Below, piece by piece: positions 24,663-33,683 of a stretch of DNA of 49,550 nucleotides; positions within the stretch are counted from its first letter, which is position 1, and every line of letters begins with the position of its first letter. The stretch comes from an uncultured archaeon (GTDB taxonomy: Archaea; Thermoproteota; Bathyarchaeia; Bathyarchaeales; Bathycorpusculaceae). Below the pieces are notes generated by a model. It did no database searches. It saw only the letters and a list, made by a program, of their open reading frames with translations, and was not told where the DNA came from. The stretch spans positions 1 to 49,550 of the forward strand of contig CALJDG010000031.1 of assembly GCA_938023865.1 (NCBI GenBank). The letters run 5' to 3'. Position numbers and translations under genes: made by a program.

Positions 24663-25049
24663 ATGGAGATAGCTTTAGGAAGAAAGTGTTCTCCGGTTTA
24701 TGAAATGTACGTTTCTAGTGTGCCTATTGTTGGAAAAAGATATCGTAGCTCATTTGAAATTATTGCGTCGATACTTGAAGTGACTTGTGGGAAGATAAGC
24801 CGTTTTGCCATTGCAAACCGTCTAAAAACAAACTATATGTTGCTCCACAAGTATTTGGATTATCTAGTTAGGATTGGTTTTATTGATGTGGAGTATGATA
24901 GTAGACAAATTTTTTATAGGACTAGCCAGAGGGGGATTGAATTTTTGAGGCTGTACCATAATTTGTTGAAAATGCTTTCGGACGCGATCGAGGCAAAAGT
25001 TCATGTCAACATTGCCTATCAGCGTACCAACTTAAAGGGTGGTGGATAG
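24663..25049 (+). CDS. Winged-helix transcriptional regulator (archaeal HTH_45-like)
   Basis: 128 residues from the ATG at 24663. The segment YRSSFEIIASILEVTCG, then ISRFAIANRLKTNY (recognition region), LLHKYLDYLVRIGFIDVEY and YRTSQRGIEFLRLYHNL is the typical archaeal winged-helix pattern, helix-HTH-wing-helix. The open frame extends back to 24561, but TTTTAAAG at 24631-24638 fits a TATA box for a leaderless start at 24663; ATGs at 24651 and 24654 are alternatives. Divergent from the membrane-protein/NosD pair, with the duplicated palindromic element between them; autoregulation and control of that pair is the simplest reading. Confidence 0.75.
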   Translation: MEIALGRKCSPVYEMYVSSVPIVGKRYRSSFEIIASILEVTCGKISRFAIANRLKTNYMLLHKYLDYLVRIGFIDVEYDSRQIFYRTSQRGIEFLRLYHNLLKMLSDAIEAKVHVNIAYQRTNLKGGG

Positions 25050-25056
25050 AGGGAGA

Positions 25057-25123
25057 GGCAGGCGGAGTTTTGGCTTATGGTTTTCTCCCTTCTCCTTTCG
25101 GCATAAGTTAAAATCCGCCTGCC
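25057..25123 (+). other. Long RNA hairpin after the HTH gene
   Basis: 25057-25079 pairs with 25102-25123: 10 bp (GGCAGGCGGA with TCCGCCTGCC), one bulged G, 4 bp, two G-U pairs and 6 bp (CTTATG with CATAAG), around a 22-base pyrimidine-rich loop. The G-U pairs work only in plus-strand RNA, so the structure suits the HTH transcript, starting 8 bases after its stop codon. No T-run follows, so it is not a standard terminator. It lies upstream of the purM TATA box (about 25147-25156) and probably outside that transcript. Confidence 0.6.
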
Positions 25124-25197
25124 CCCTAACATTCGTTCTGTCGGTGAATATTTAAAGGGGACTTTCTAAAGATTGGTGAGTTGTGTGAGGGGTTTGT

Positions 25198-26280
25198 TTG
25201 TCTAGGGAGTTTACTTATGCTGGTGTGGGCGTTGACAGGGAGTTAAGGATTAAAGCGAAGGGCGCTTTGCGTTTTCTGCAGAGAACCTATGATTATAGTC
25301 GTTATGGTGGAGTTATGCAGCTTCCCTATGGAATGATTTTTCCTTTTCGGGATGGTGTTTATTTGGATTTTGTAATTGAGGGTGTTGGCACTAAGGTTTT
25401 GATTGCGCAGTTAGCAGGAAAATATGATACTATAGGTATTGATGGCGTGGCTATGGCTATTAACGATGTTATTCGTTCCGGTGCTAGGCCTTTAGCTGTT
25501 GTTGATAATATTCATGCTCAAGTTTCTAATCCTGTTTTAGTAAGTGAGTGGATAAAGGGTATTGTGAGGGGTGCTATTGAAGCTGAGTGTGTTGTTCCGG
25601 GCGGCGAGATCGGCGATGTTGCTGAGCTGATTAAGGGTTTGATTGAAGGGAAGGGTTTTGACATGGTTTTTGCTTCTATTGGCGAAGTTTCTAAGGACAA
25701 AATTATTTACGGCAGAGGTTTGAAACCTGGCGATGTTGTTGTTGGTTTGCGTAGTTCTGGAATCCACAGTAATGGTGTAACTTTGGCGCGGAAGGTTTTG
25801 TTTAAGTGTTGGGGTGGAATATACGACCCGTTTGACGCCCCGGAACTGCTCGAAAGGGAGCTGGTGTATGAAGTTTTGGAGCCTACTAAGATTTATGTTA
25901 AGCCTTTTTTGCGTGTTGCGGATGAAGTTAGGGTTAAGGCCGCTGTGCATGTTACTGGTGATGCCTATTTGAAGTTTGACCGTTTGATGCTTTTTTCCGA
26001 GGGTGTAGGTTTCGAGTTTGACAATTTTAAGCCTCAGCCGATTTTTGAGTTGATTCAGAAGGCTGCTTCTGAGCTTGGCAGCAAAATATCGGATAAGGAA
26101 ATGTTTAAGACTTTTAATATGGGCTGGGGCTTCGCAATAGTGGTTGACAAGCAAGATGTGGATAGGGCTGTGGACGTTTTAGAAAGGTCTGGAATACACG
26201 CCGAAGCTATAGGGCGTGTGACGGATACTCATGGAATCCGAATCTTCTACAAGGGCAAGAGGATAATCTTGAAGAGGTAG
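25198..26280 (+). CDS. purM: Phosphoribosylformylglycinamidine cyclo-ligase (AIR synthetase)
   Basis: ATP-dependent ring closure of FGAM to AIR in purine synthesis. It has the N-terminal ATP-binding segment DFVIEGVGTKVLIAQLAGKY, the GIDGVAMAINDVIRSGARP block and the PurM C-terminal GLKPGDVVVGLRSSGIHSNG; 360 residues, a little longer than the bacterial enzyme. Start is TTG with GAGGGG five bases upstream; an in-frame stop 10 codons above confirms it. TATA-like AATATTTAAAGG at 25147-25158. First gene of purM-purS-purL-purQ. Confidence 0.94.
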   Translation: MSREFTYAGVGVDRELRIKAKGALRFLQRTYDYSRYGGVMQLPYGMIFPFRDGVYLDFVIEGVGTKVLIAQLAGKYDTIGIDGVAMAINDVIRSGARPLAVVDNIHAQVSNPVLVSEWIKGIVRGAIEAECVVPGGEIGDVAELIKGLIEGKGFDMVFASIGEVSKDKIIYGRGLKPGDVVVGLRSSGIHSNGVTLARKVLFKCWGGIYDPFDAPELLERELVYEVLEPTKIYVKPFLRVADEVRVKAAVHVTGDAYLKFDRLMLFSEGVGFEFDNFKPQPIFELIQKAASELGSKISDKEMFKTFNMGWGFAIVVDKQDVDRAVDVLERSGIHAEAIGRVTDTHGIRIFYKGKRIILKR

Positions 26281-26335
26281 GGTCTGTCTTTTGTGTGGTG
26301 AAAGTGTTTAAATCGGCTTACGTGAAATCTAGCCT

Positions 26336-26587
26336 ATGAAATATCGTTTGAAAATTGAGGTTGGCTTGAAGCTCGGGCACAGCGACCCTGAAGGCGAGAC
26401 CACAGCCCGTTTGCTAAGGGAGCTTGGATATAAGGTTGAGCGGGTAGGCGTCAGCAAAGTATACAACGTTGTGATTTTGGCTGATTCTAGGGATGAGGCT
26501 TTAGCGAAGGCTAAAGAGATGTGTAAGAGGCTTTTGGCTAATCCAACAAAGGACAATTATACCATATTGGTTGAGGAGGAGAAATGA
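26336..26587 (+). CDS. purS: FGAM synthase subunit PurS
   Basis: 83-residue small subunit needed to assemble the PurL-PurQ complex and channel ammonia. Family features: KIEVGLKLGHSDPEGETTAR, VERVGVSKVY and a C-terminal ILVEE strand. Its stop overlaps the purL start in ATGA (26584-26587), giving tight stoichiometric coupling. 55 bases after purM. Confidence 0.93.
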   Translation: MKYRLKIEVGLKLGHSDPEGETTARLLRELGYKVERVGVSKVYNVVILADSRDEALAKAKEMCKRLLANPTKDNYTILVEEEK

Positions 26588-28965
26588 GCAGCCTTTACAT
26601 TCGCAGGAAGACGCCATTCCTGCTTTTCGAGATATCTTTGGCGACTGCCTCCGACCAGCAGTTGTTGGATGTTAGCCGTGAGCTTGGTTTGGGTTTAAGC
26701 CTAGATGAGATGAAAGCTGTTCAGAAATATTTTAGGGAGAAGAGTAGAAACCCAACTGATGTTGAACTCCAAACTCTTGGACAAACTTGGTCTGAGCATT
26801 GCTTTCACAAAACCTTTAAGGGCATAATAAAGTTTGATGGGAAAGAAATTGACAGCCTGTTCAAAACTTATATTGCGAGGGTGACGAGAGAGCTTCATCC
26901 CCGCTGGTGTTTTTCTGTTTTTGAGGATAATGCTGGCATAATTCGATTCGAAAATGGTTATGGCATAGCCGTGAAAGTTGAGACTCATAATCATCCGTCG
27001 GCTATTGAGCCTTTTGGTGGAGCAGCCACTGGTGTGGGCGGCGTTATACGCGATATTTTGGGGGTTTGGGCTGACCCTATTGCGTGTACGGACGTTTTGG
27101 GCTTTGGCCCCTTGGGTTATCCTTATGAGAGGCTTCCGCCAGGGGTTAAACATCCAAAATACCTGTATATGGGTGTTGTTGCCGGCATTGGGAGTTATGG
27201 CAATAATATGGGGATACCGACGGTTAATGGTACCATATGCTTTGATGAGAGTTATGTGGGCAATGTGGTTGTTTATTGCGGATGTGTTGGGCTTCTGCTA
27301 CTGAAAAAGTTCAGAAGAAATGCAAAACCAAACGATTTTATCGTTTTGGCTGGAGGAAAAACTGGAAAAGACGGCATTCACGGAGTTACTTTTGCTTCGG
27401 CGGAGTTGACGGAAAAATCTGAAGAAGTTTCTAGACCAGCCGTTCAAATTGCGAATCCTATCGAGGAGGAAAAGCTCAAAAGGGCGATAATTGCCATCAG
27501 AGACCTTGAGTTGGCTTCAGCCATAACAGACTTAGGCGGGGGCGGCTTGTCTTCTGCTGTTGGCGAAACCGCCAAACGTTTTGGATGCGGCGCTGTTGTG
27601 GAGCTCGACAAAGTGCCACTAAAATATCCGGGTTTAGCTCCTTGGGAAATTTACATTTCTGAATCTCAAGAGAGGATGCTATTGGCTGTTCCTCCAGAAA
27701 ACTTGGCAGGTGTTTTGGAGATTTTTGAGGTCGAGGACGTTGAAGCCACCGCCATTGGAAGATACACTGATGACAAGATTTTGCGCGTTTATTATGACGG
27801 AATAAAAGTGGCTGAGCTAGACATCCCATTCCTCTTCGAACCGCCTAGAACTGTTAGAACTGCCGAGTACAAGCCGCCGGCTTTCACGGAACCAGCTTTT
27901 CCAGAGCCAAAAGACTTGACCAGCACCGTTTTGAAGCTGCTTTCTTCGCCAAACATTGCAAGCAAAGAGGATGTTATCAGAACCTACGACCATGAGGTAA
28001 AGGGGAACACCGTCCTAAAACCTTTGCACGGGGAGTTTGGCGGTCCAAACGATGCGGCTGTTCTCAAACCTTTAAAAGATTCTTGGAAAGGTTTGGTGAT
28101 TTCTTGTGGCATAAACCCCCAGTATGGGAAAGTAGATCCCTACTGGATGGCGGCTTCAGCCATAGACGAAGCCATAAGAAACAATGTGGCCGTGGGCGGC
28201 AGAAGAATAGCCCTCCTAGACAATTTCACTTGGGGAAACCCAGAAAAACCCGATAGGCTTGGAAGCCTAGTAAGGGCTTCCGAGGCATGTTACGATTTCG
28301 CTAAAGCCTTTGGAACACCTTTCATTTCTGGCAAGGACAGCCTATACAACGAGTCGCCCCTTGGACCAGTGACGCCGACACTATTGATAACGGCTGTTGG
28401 TATAATCCCAGACATTCGTGCGGCAGTCTCGTTGGATGTTAAGGAGCCCGGCAGCTCCATTTACATTGTTGGCAAAACCTATCATGAGCTTGGCGGTTCA
28501 GAATATTATAGGCTGATGGGTTTTATCGGGAAAACCGTGCCGAAGGTGCGTGCCAGCAAATCAAGAAAGACTTTCAGAGCAATGGTTAGGACTATTTACC
28601 ATGGCTTGGTTAATGCTTGCCATGACTTATCTGAGGGTGGTTTGGCTGTTGCAGCGGCGGAGATGGCTTTTTCCGGTGGCTATGGTATGGAACTGGATTT
28701 GCGGCTTGTTCCAACAAAAGGATTAAACAGAAATGACTTTATTATTTTTGCTGAGTCTAACAGTCGCTTTCTAGTGGAAGTTCCAGAAAAATGCGAAGGG
28801 GATTTTGAGGCTATTATGCGGGGTTGTACTTTCGCCAGAATTGGTAAGGTGACGACTACGCCAAAACTGCGGGTTTATGGCTTAGAGGGAAATGTCGTAG
28901 TGGATGCGCCTTTAAGTGAGTTGTTGGCTTGGTGGAAGCGCACCCTAAGCAGCGGTGAAGTATAA
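26584..28965 (+). CDS. purL: FGAM synthase, large subunit PurL
   Basis: Converts FGAR, ATP and glutamine-derived ammonia to FGAM. 793 residues with the small-type PurL layout: LGQTWSEHCFHKTF near residue 70, KVETHNHPSAIEPFGGAATGVGG, GGKTGKDGIHGVTFAS, and a second half (FISGKDSLYNE, HDLSEGGLAVAAAEMAFSGG). The N-terminus (SSLYIRRKTPFLLFEI) precedes the usual family start by about 20 residues, but the ATG overlaps purS and has GAGGAG upstream, so it is probably genuine. Confidence 0.95.
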   Translation: MSSLYIRRKTPFLLFEISLATASDQQLLDVSRELGLGLSLDEMKAVQKYFREKSRNPTDVELQTLGQTWSEHCFHKTFKGIIKFDGKEIDSLFKTYIARVTRELHPRWCFSVFEDNAGIIRFENGYGIAVKVETHNHPSAIEPFGGAATGVGGVIRDILGVWADPIACTDVLGFGPLGYPYERLPPGVKHPKYLYMGVVAGIGSYGNNMGIPTVNGTICFDESYVGNVVVYCGCVGLLLLKKFRRNAKPNDFIVLAGGKTGKDGIHGVTFASAELTEKSEEVSRPAVQIANPIEEEKLKRAIIAIRDLELASAITDLGGGGLSSAVGETAKRFGCGAVVELDKVPLKYPGLAPWEIYISESQERMLLAVPPENLAGVLEIFEVEDVEATAIGRYTDDKILRVYYDGIKVAELDIPFLFEPPRTVRTAEYKPPAFTEPAFPEPKDLTSTVLKLLSSPNIASKEDVIRTYDHEVKGNTVLKPLHGEFGGPNDAAVLKPLKDSWKGLVISCGINPQYGKVDPYWMAASAIDEAIRNNVAVGGRRIALLDNFTWGNPEKPDRLGSLVRASEACYDFAKAFGTPFISGKDSLYNESPLGPVTPTLLITAVGIIPDIRAAVSLDVKEPGSSIYIVGKTYHELGGSEYYRLMGFIGKTVPKVRASKSRKTFRAMVRTIYHGLVNACHDLSEGGLAVAAAEMAFSGGYGMELDLRLVPTKGLNRNDFIIFAESNSRFLVEVPEKCEGDFEAIMRGCTFARIGKVTTTPKLRVYGLEGNVVVDAPLSELLAWWKRTLSSGEV

Positions 28966-28966
28966 C

Positions 28967-29785
28967 ATGAAGCGCGGAGAAATTAAAGTCTGTATCCTTC
29001 GGGTGGGCGGAACCAACTGCGACGCAGAAACAAAAACAGCCTTTGAAGATTTAGGTGTTCAAGCTCAAATTCTCCACGTGAATGAAGCGGCGAAACGACG
29101 AAACCTTATGGATTACCATGCTCTGGTTTTTCCCGGGGGCTTCTCCTACGGGGATTATGTGCGCGCCGGCGCAATTTGGGCGAGGTGGATGCTCGCCAAA
29201 ATGGGAAAAGAGCTGAAAGCTTTCGTGGAAGAGGAACGTCCAATCCTCGGAATCTGTAACGGTTTCCAGGTGCTTGTTGAAGCTGGCTTGCTCCCAGCAT
29301 TCAATGGCACAAGCCTCTATCCAGAGGCAGCACTAGCCACCAATCACCCTCCGGGATACAAATGCCGATGGGTTTACATAAAACACGAGAATGATGGCAG
29401 GTGCATTTTCACAAGAAATATTCCAAAAGGCAATGTTTTACGTATGCCAGTCGCCCACGCAGAAGGCAGATTCATATTCGCCAAAGAAAAGGAAAGGCAG
29501 TATTTGGAGAGGCTTTACGAGAACGGCCAGCTGGTCTTTAGATACTGCACTAAGGACGGCGAATATGCGGAGGGGCGTTATCCAATAAACCCAAACGGCT
29601 CATTCCATGACATTGCAGGGATATGCAACCCAGAAGGCACGGTTTTCGGTTTGATGCCGCATCCTGAGAGAGCCTTCTACAGGTGGCAACAGCCAGACTG
29701 GACAAGGCAGAGGCTTATGCCCCAGTACGGGGATGGGAGGCTGATCTTTGAAGGTCTGATTAACTATCTAGAAAAGCAATTTTAA
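28967..29785 (+). CDS. purQ: FGAM synthase, glutaminase subunit PurQ
   Basis: Class I glutamine amidotransferase supplying ammonia to PurL. Triad: nucleophile C97 in LGICNGFQVL, and the C-terminal His/Glu in MPHPERAF. GGFSYGDYVRAGAIW is the PurQ-type glycine loop. 272 residues, longer than the roughly 225 of bacterial small PurQ, with extra sequence around 110-140. A GTG at 28955 overlaps purL, but the ATG at 28967 has GGTGA at good spacing and directly follows the purL stop. The 3' end overlaps the opposing pfkB gene by 18 bases. Confidence 0.93.
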   Translation: MKRGEIKVCILRVGGTNCDAETKTAFEDLGVQAQILHVNEAAKRRNLMDYHALVFPGGFSYGDYVRAGAIWARWMLAKMGKELKAFVEEERPILGICNGFQVLVEAGLLPAFNGTSLYPEAALATNHPPGYKCRWVYIKHENDGRCIFTRNIPKGNVLRMPVAHAEGRFIFAKEKERQYLERLYENGQLVFRYCTKDGEYAEGRYPINPNGSFHDIAGICNPEGTVFGLMPHPERAFYRWQQPDWTRQRLMPQYGDGRLIFEGLINYLEKQF

Positions 29786-30682
29786 TTCCTCCAAGCGTGG
29801 AAGCCCGGCGCGGGCGCCCATCCTCATTATGCAACGTGATGCAACAAAATTACCTAGTGTTGCGCACTCTTTTAGACTCTTGTTCTTTAGCAAACCATAA
29901 AGGAAGCCGGCGCAGAAGGCGTCTCCGGCGCCTGTTGTGTCGACAATTTGCACCTTGAACGCTTCTACGTGGTGGCTCTGCTTCCCATCTGTGACGTAAC
30001 ATCCTTTGCCGCCGAGTTTAACAGCAACGATTTTGACTCCAACCTCCAATAGTTTTTCAGCACCATTAACATGGTCTTCTACACCCGTTAAAAGTGCCAG
30101 CTCCCGCAAGTTTGGCATAAAAACAAAGCTTCTCTCCAAAATTGGTCTTATGGCATTCATGCCTTTTCTCGCATAAAGTTCTCCAGGATCCACGCTCACC
30201 ATAACATCCATTGGAAGGGTTTCCACAAGCCTTTTCTGGGTTTCGAAGGATTTCTCGCCTACAAAAGAGGTTAGGTGGATGAATTTTGCTTGGCAAGCAT
30301 ACTTCCTATCTATTTCTTCGAAGCTTATTGTGTCGTTTACTCCAGGGTCCACGTATAGGGCTCTTTCTCCCTTTTCATCCACAAAGCCCATGACTGTTCC
30401 GCTGCGTCCGTCTTTAGTCCTTACGATGCCCCTCGTGTTTACGCCTTCTCTGCGGAAGTCTTCTATGAGCATTCTGCCTTCTTTGTCGTTGGCGACCTTC
30501 CCAATAAAGCCGACCTTGCAGCCAAGCCTCGCTAGGCCCACAATTGTGTTGGCTGCCGAGCCTCCGCAAGCCTCCTTAAAGCCTTTTATGAAGCCTTCTT
30601 CCTCTGGTCCAGCTATCTTGTTAACCCTATAGAGTTTATCCACGTTTAGTGCGCCAAAACCTATAACGTCAAAACGCTTCAT
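29768..30682 (-). CDS. PfkB/ribokinase-family sugar or nucleoside kinase
   Basis: 304-residue small-molecule kinase. N-terminal GFGALNVDKLYRV and CGGSAANTIVGLARLG bind the sugar; the C-terminal signature DTTGAGDAFCAGFLYGLL has the catalytic Asp and anion hole of PfkB kinases. The substrate cannot be assigned; archaeal members phosphorylate ribose, nucleosides or ketodeoxygluconate. Its ATG overlaps the ftr stop by one base (TAATG), so it is translated with ftr. It converges on purQ with an 18-base tail overlap, so the two operons may interfere by antisense transcription. Confidence 0.88.
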   Translation of the reverse strand: MKRFDVIGFGALNVDKLYRVNKIAGPEEEGFIKGFKEACGGSAANTIVGLARLGCKVGFIGKVANDKEGRMLIEDFRREGVNTRGIVRTKDGRSGTVMGFVDEKGERALYVDPGVNDTISFEEIDRKYACQAKFIHLTSFVGEKSFETQKRLVETLPMDVMVSVDPGELYARKGMNAIRPILERSFVFMPNLRELALLTGVEDHVNGAEKLLEVGVKIVAVKLGGKGCYVTDGKQSHHVEAFKVQIVDTTGAGDAFCAGFLYGLLKNKSLKECATLGNFVASRCIMRMGARAGLPRLEELKLLF

Positions 30683-31605
30683 TAAAACAACTCACGCAGA
30701 TAAATTTTGTAATCGCCAAGCTTCCCGCCATAATTTCCAGCTGAAATTTTTACCACCCCTTTCACTGTCAGGGCGGCTTCTATTCCGGCTTTCATGGCCT
30801 TTTTAACCGCCTCTAGTGTAACTCCGTTAATTACAATTTCTGGAATGTACTTCACGCCTTTCGGAACCTTTGACTTTTCGCCGAGCCTCTTCTTTAATGA
30901 TGGACAGTAGGGATGGTTTGTTGTTGGTCCTATCCAAGGATAGCGAGTTTCCGGTTTTGAACCAGCAGAACAGATGTCAAAAGGTGTAATCACCCCGCTT
31001 GCCTTATGGATGGCTTCTAAAGCCTTTTTTCCAGCCTCCATAACAGCCTCTTTTGTCTGACACATTATCCAGAAGTTTGCGCCCATTACACCGCGAGCAT
31101 AACCCAAAAAACGCTCTATTATGAAATTTGGAACCATGATGGGAACAACTATGACTTCGCGTCCATGTCGTGTTTCAACCCACTCGTAGCCGTCTCCACA
31201 GTGACCGACACGTTCCATCATATCAATCCTGCCCAAAGGGTTTGGTAAAGCATCAAAAACCGCTGTAAAAGGCTTAACGAGAATATCCTGTCTAATTCTA
31301 TAGGAAAGCTCAACCTCAAACTTTTTGAGGGATTCGGAAAAAGGTTTTTTGGGATCAATTCCGCCCCAGAACTGGAGAACAACGCCCTTCCTCTGGTCTG
31401 GAGTTTCCTTTTCGATAAGCCTCTTCTCAATTCCGCCCTCAATTCTGCCTATAACTATGGATGGTGTGGCAGTGGCGTGTAATGCCGCCTTACTCAGCAC
31501 TACTTCATCACTAGCTGTAACGATAACTCGGCAGTAAATTCCATCAAAGGCTTCAGCATAAGTTTCCTCAATAAGCTCCTTTTTGGTCAAGGCCACTCCT
31601 CGCAT
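30682..31605 (-). CDS. ftr: Formylmethanofuran:tetrahydromethanopterin N-formyltransferase
   Basis: Second step of the archaeal C1 branch (methanogenesis or the H4MPT Wood-Ljungdahl pathway): transfers formyl from formylmethanofuran to H4MPT. 307 residues, near the usual 297. Family segments in order: [76 protein letters not shown] and the terminal [20 protein letters not shown]. The ATG at 31605 is weakly supported; the TTG at 31588-31590 ([15 protein letters not shown]) has GAGGAG five bases upstream and is a strong alternative. First gene of ftr-pfkB; other C1 genes lie outside the window. Confidence 0.92.
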   Translation of the reverse strand: MRGVALTKKELIEETYAEAFDGIYCRVIVTASDEVVLSKAALHATATPSIVIGRIEGGIEKRLIEKETPDQRKGVVLQFWGGIDPKKPFSESLKKFEVELSYRIRQDILVKPFTAVFDALPNPLGRIDMMERVGHCGDGYEWVETRHGREVIVVPIMVPNFIIERFLGYARGVMGANFWIMCQTKEAVMEAGKKALEAIHKASGVITPFDICSAGSKPETRYPWIGPTTNHPYCPSLKKRLGEKSKVPKGVKYIPEIVINGVTLEAVKKAMKAGIEAALTVKGVVKISAGNYGGKLGDYKIYLRELF

Positions 31606-31712
31606 CCAGCCCTTTAAGCGGATTCAGCTAATAACTTTTTATCCGAAAACATAAATAGGAACCCTTTTGCTACATTACGCCTACAAACTGGCTCTTAAAA
31701 TTGGGAATTACC

Positions 31713-32963
31713 ATGAAAATGGCAGTACTTGTCTATGAGTATCCGCCGAAAATCGTTGGTGGTTTAGGAACTTACGCAGCAGAAATCACACGCAAGTTTG
31801 TTTTAATGGACCATGATGTTACAGTTTTTACAATGAATGATGATGAAGGAAGTCTCCCAACAAGGGAGATTTGGCGAGGGATAGAAATCCACCGTCCATT
31901 GCACATTGACATTTCTGATTCTCTTCCAGATGTGGTGGCTGAGGACGTTAAAAAGTGGGGTAGGGGCATACAGCTTTTCTCAAAAATCCTCGTTTACAAC
32001 TACTTAAGCGCTTCAAAACTAGTCAACGAGTTAATTGGAAAAGAAGGCTTCAAATATGATGTTGTAGTCGCTCACGATTGGCTTTCAGTCATAGCTGGCA
32101 TAACTATAAAGAAGGAGACTGGTATCCCGCTGGTCTTTCACGTCCACTCAACTGAAAAAGGACGAACTCTCGGAAACGGCTCAGAGGTTGTAAGCAATAT
32201 CGAACTTCGCGGGGCTCACGCAGCAGACCTTGTTATTACGGTTTCATACGCCATGAAGGACGAACTGATTAAGCTTGGCTTTCCACGGGATAAAATTGAG
32301 GTCTGCTATAACGGTGTTGACCCGCAAAAGTATAATCCGGAAAACGTAAGCCCAGAGCAGATAAGGCAGGTTAAAGAGTTTTATGACATAAAACCGGAGG
32401 ACCCCATGATTCTCTTCCTCGGGAGACTCGTAGGCGTGAAGGGCGTTGATAAGCTCGTTATGGCTATGCCTCATATTTTGCAGAAAATCCCAAACGCAAA
32501 ACTCGTCATTGTGGGTTTGGGTGATTTGCAAGATTACTTAGTTAACCTTGTACGAATGATGAAGGTTCAAGACATTGTAAAATTCAATTTCGACTTCATA
32601 TCTGAGGAGGAGCGCATTCTCCACTATGCGGCATGCGACGTGGCGGTTTTCCCAAGCTTATATGAGCCTTTTGGCATAGTTGCGCTTGAAGCCATGAGCA
32701 TGGAACGCCCAGTGGTTGTTGGCGCTGCAGGCGTAAGTGGAATGAGAGAAATAGTGATACCGTGCGGAGAGGAACAGTGTGGATACCATATAAATCCAAA
32801 CAATCCCGCAGACATAGCATGGGGTGTCATCAGCGCCTTAGAAAATCCGGAGAAGCGTAAATGGATTGGAAAGAATGGAAGACGCCGAGTTCTAAACGAG
32901 TTTACATGGGATAAAATAGCGGAAAAAACAATCGAAATTTATCAAAGTTTAATAAAACGCTAA
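31713..32963 (+). CDS. Glycosyltransferase family 4 (GT-B), glycogen/sucrose-synthase-like
   Basis: Retaining GT-B glycosyltransferase of 416 residues. The N-terminal domain begins MKMAVLVYEYPPKIVGGLG (donor/acceptor glycine loop) and has HDWLSV. The C-terminal domain contains FLGRLVGVKGVDKLVMAM and the EX7E motif in FPSLYEPFGIVALEAMS, the nucleotide-sugar site. An in-frame TTG at 31701 is possible, but the ATG at 31713 follows GGGA at suitable distance and fits family starts. Likely cytosolic, making a storage glucan or a surface glycan. Single gene. Confidence 0.88.
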   Translation: MKMAVLVYEYPPKIVGGLGTYAAEITRKFVLMDHDVTVFTMNDDEGSLPTREIWRGIEIHRPLHIDISDSLPDVVAEDVKKWGRGIQLFSKILVYNYLSASKLVNELIGKEGFKYDVVVAHDWLSVIAGITIKKETGIPLVFHVHSTEKGRTLGNGSEVVSNIELRGAHAADLVITVSYAMKDELIKLGFPRDKIEVCYNGVDPQKYNPENVSPEQIRQVKEFYDIKPEDPMILFLGRLVGVKGVDKLVMAMPHILQKIPNAKLVIVGLGDLQDYLVNLVRMMKVQDIVKFNFDFISEEERILHYAACDVAVFPSLYEPFGIVALEAMSMERPVVVGAAGVSGMREIVIPCGEEQCGYHINPNNPADIAWGVISALENPEKRKWIGKNGRRRVLNEFTWDKIAEKTIEIYQSLIKR

Positions 32964-33009
32964 ACATCATAGACAGACTGAAGAACTATGAACTTTTCAA
33001 CCGTAAATA

Positions 33010-33656
33010 TTGACATGTGAAGAAACGTGGCTAGGGAAGTCGCTGCCCCTAATTTATTTTGGAATAGAGAAGGAGTATACACAGGCAAAATTTAGGGTAG
33101 CAAAAACTCTGGGAGTCAACTTTCTGCCTACAAACATGGAAGTCGCCATGGAGCTTGATAGAATGGCGGAAGAAAATGAAGGCGCCGCTCGAATGGAACG
33201 CCTAATTATGAAGCGTAGGGAAGTCCTAAATCTGATGAAAATATTGGAGAATTTTAGTCCTTTACTTGTTGGAAGCGTTTGGCAAGGGACAATTCACCGC
33301 GAAAACGACATAGACATAGTCGTTTACCACAGTGAGCACAAGAAATTCTAACACTTTTAGAAAGACGGTATAAGGTTTTAGAGCACGGTTGGATTGCCGT
33401 TACAAAGAAGGGGAAACCAAAGAAATCCTTTCGTATACTCCTCGAGTTGCCTAGCAGTGAAAAAGCTGAAATAACTGTACGAGGCTCTGAAGAAAATGGT
33501 GTAAAAGAAACATGCGAAATATATGGCGACACCATTTTTAGTGGACATCTCGGGCCCTCGAGAAAATACTTGCAGAAAACTCCAAAAAAAGTTTGTTCCG
33601 TTCTGAAAATGACCGATCTGGCTAGATCTTTAAATATGTGGATTTCCAATATTTAA
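33010..33656 (+). pseudogene. Nucleotidyltransferase-domain protein, broken by one frameshift
   Basis: The first frame (TTG 33010 to stop 33351) encodes a helical N-terminus and the start of a nucleotidyltransferase fold, LLVGSVWQGTIHRENDIDIV (GS...DIDIV metal site). It breaks in CACAAGAAATT at about 33340; one more A would keep frame and join to EILTLLERRYKVLEHGW and on to LELPSSEKAEITVRGSEEN and the stop at 33656. The second frame has no start of its own. The result would be a protein of about 214 residues. Decay or a homopolymer error are both possible. Confidence 0.65.
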
Positions 33657-33683
33657 AAACTAGTAAGACTTGAAGGCGTCCAA

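Noticed and set aside
22288-25049. Integrated element using tRNA-Gly as attachment site
   Set aside because: The tRNA 3' end faces rsmH, not the accessory module; no repeat of the tRNA 3' end and no integrase gene were seen.
25537-26154. 205-codon open frame antisense to purM
   Set aside because: No SD or family motif; its sequence follows from codon bias of purM on the other strand.
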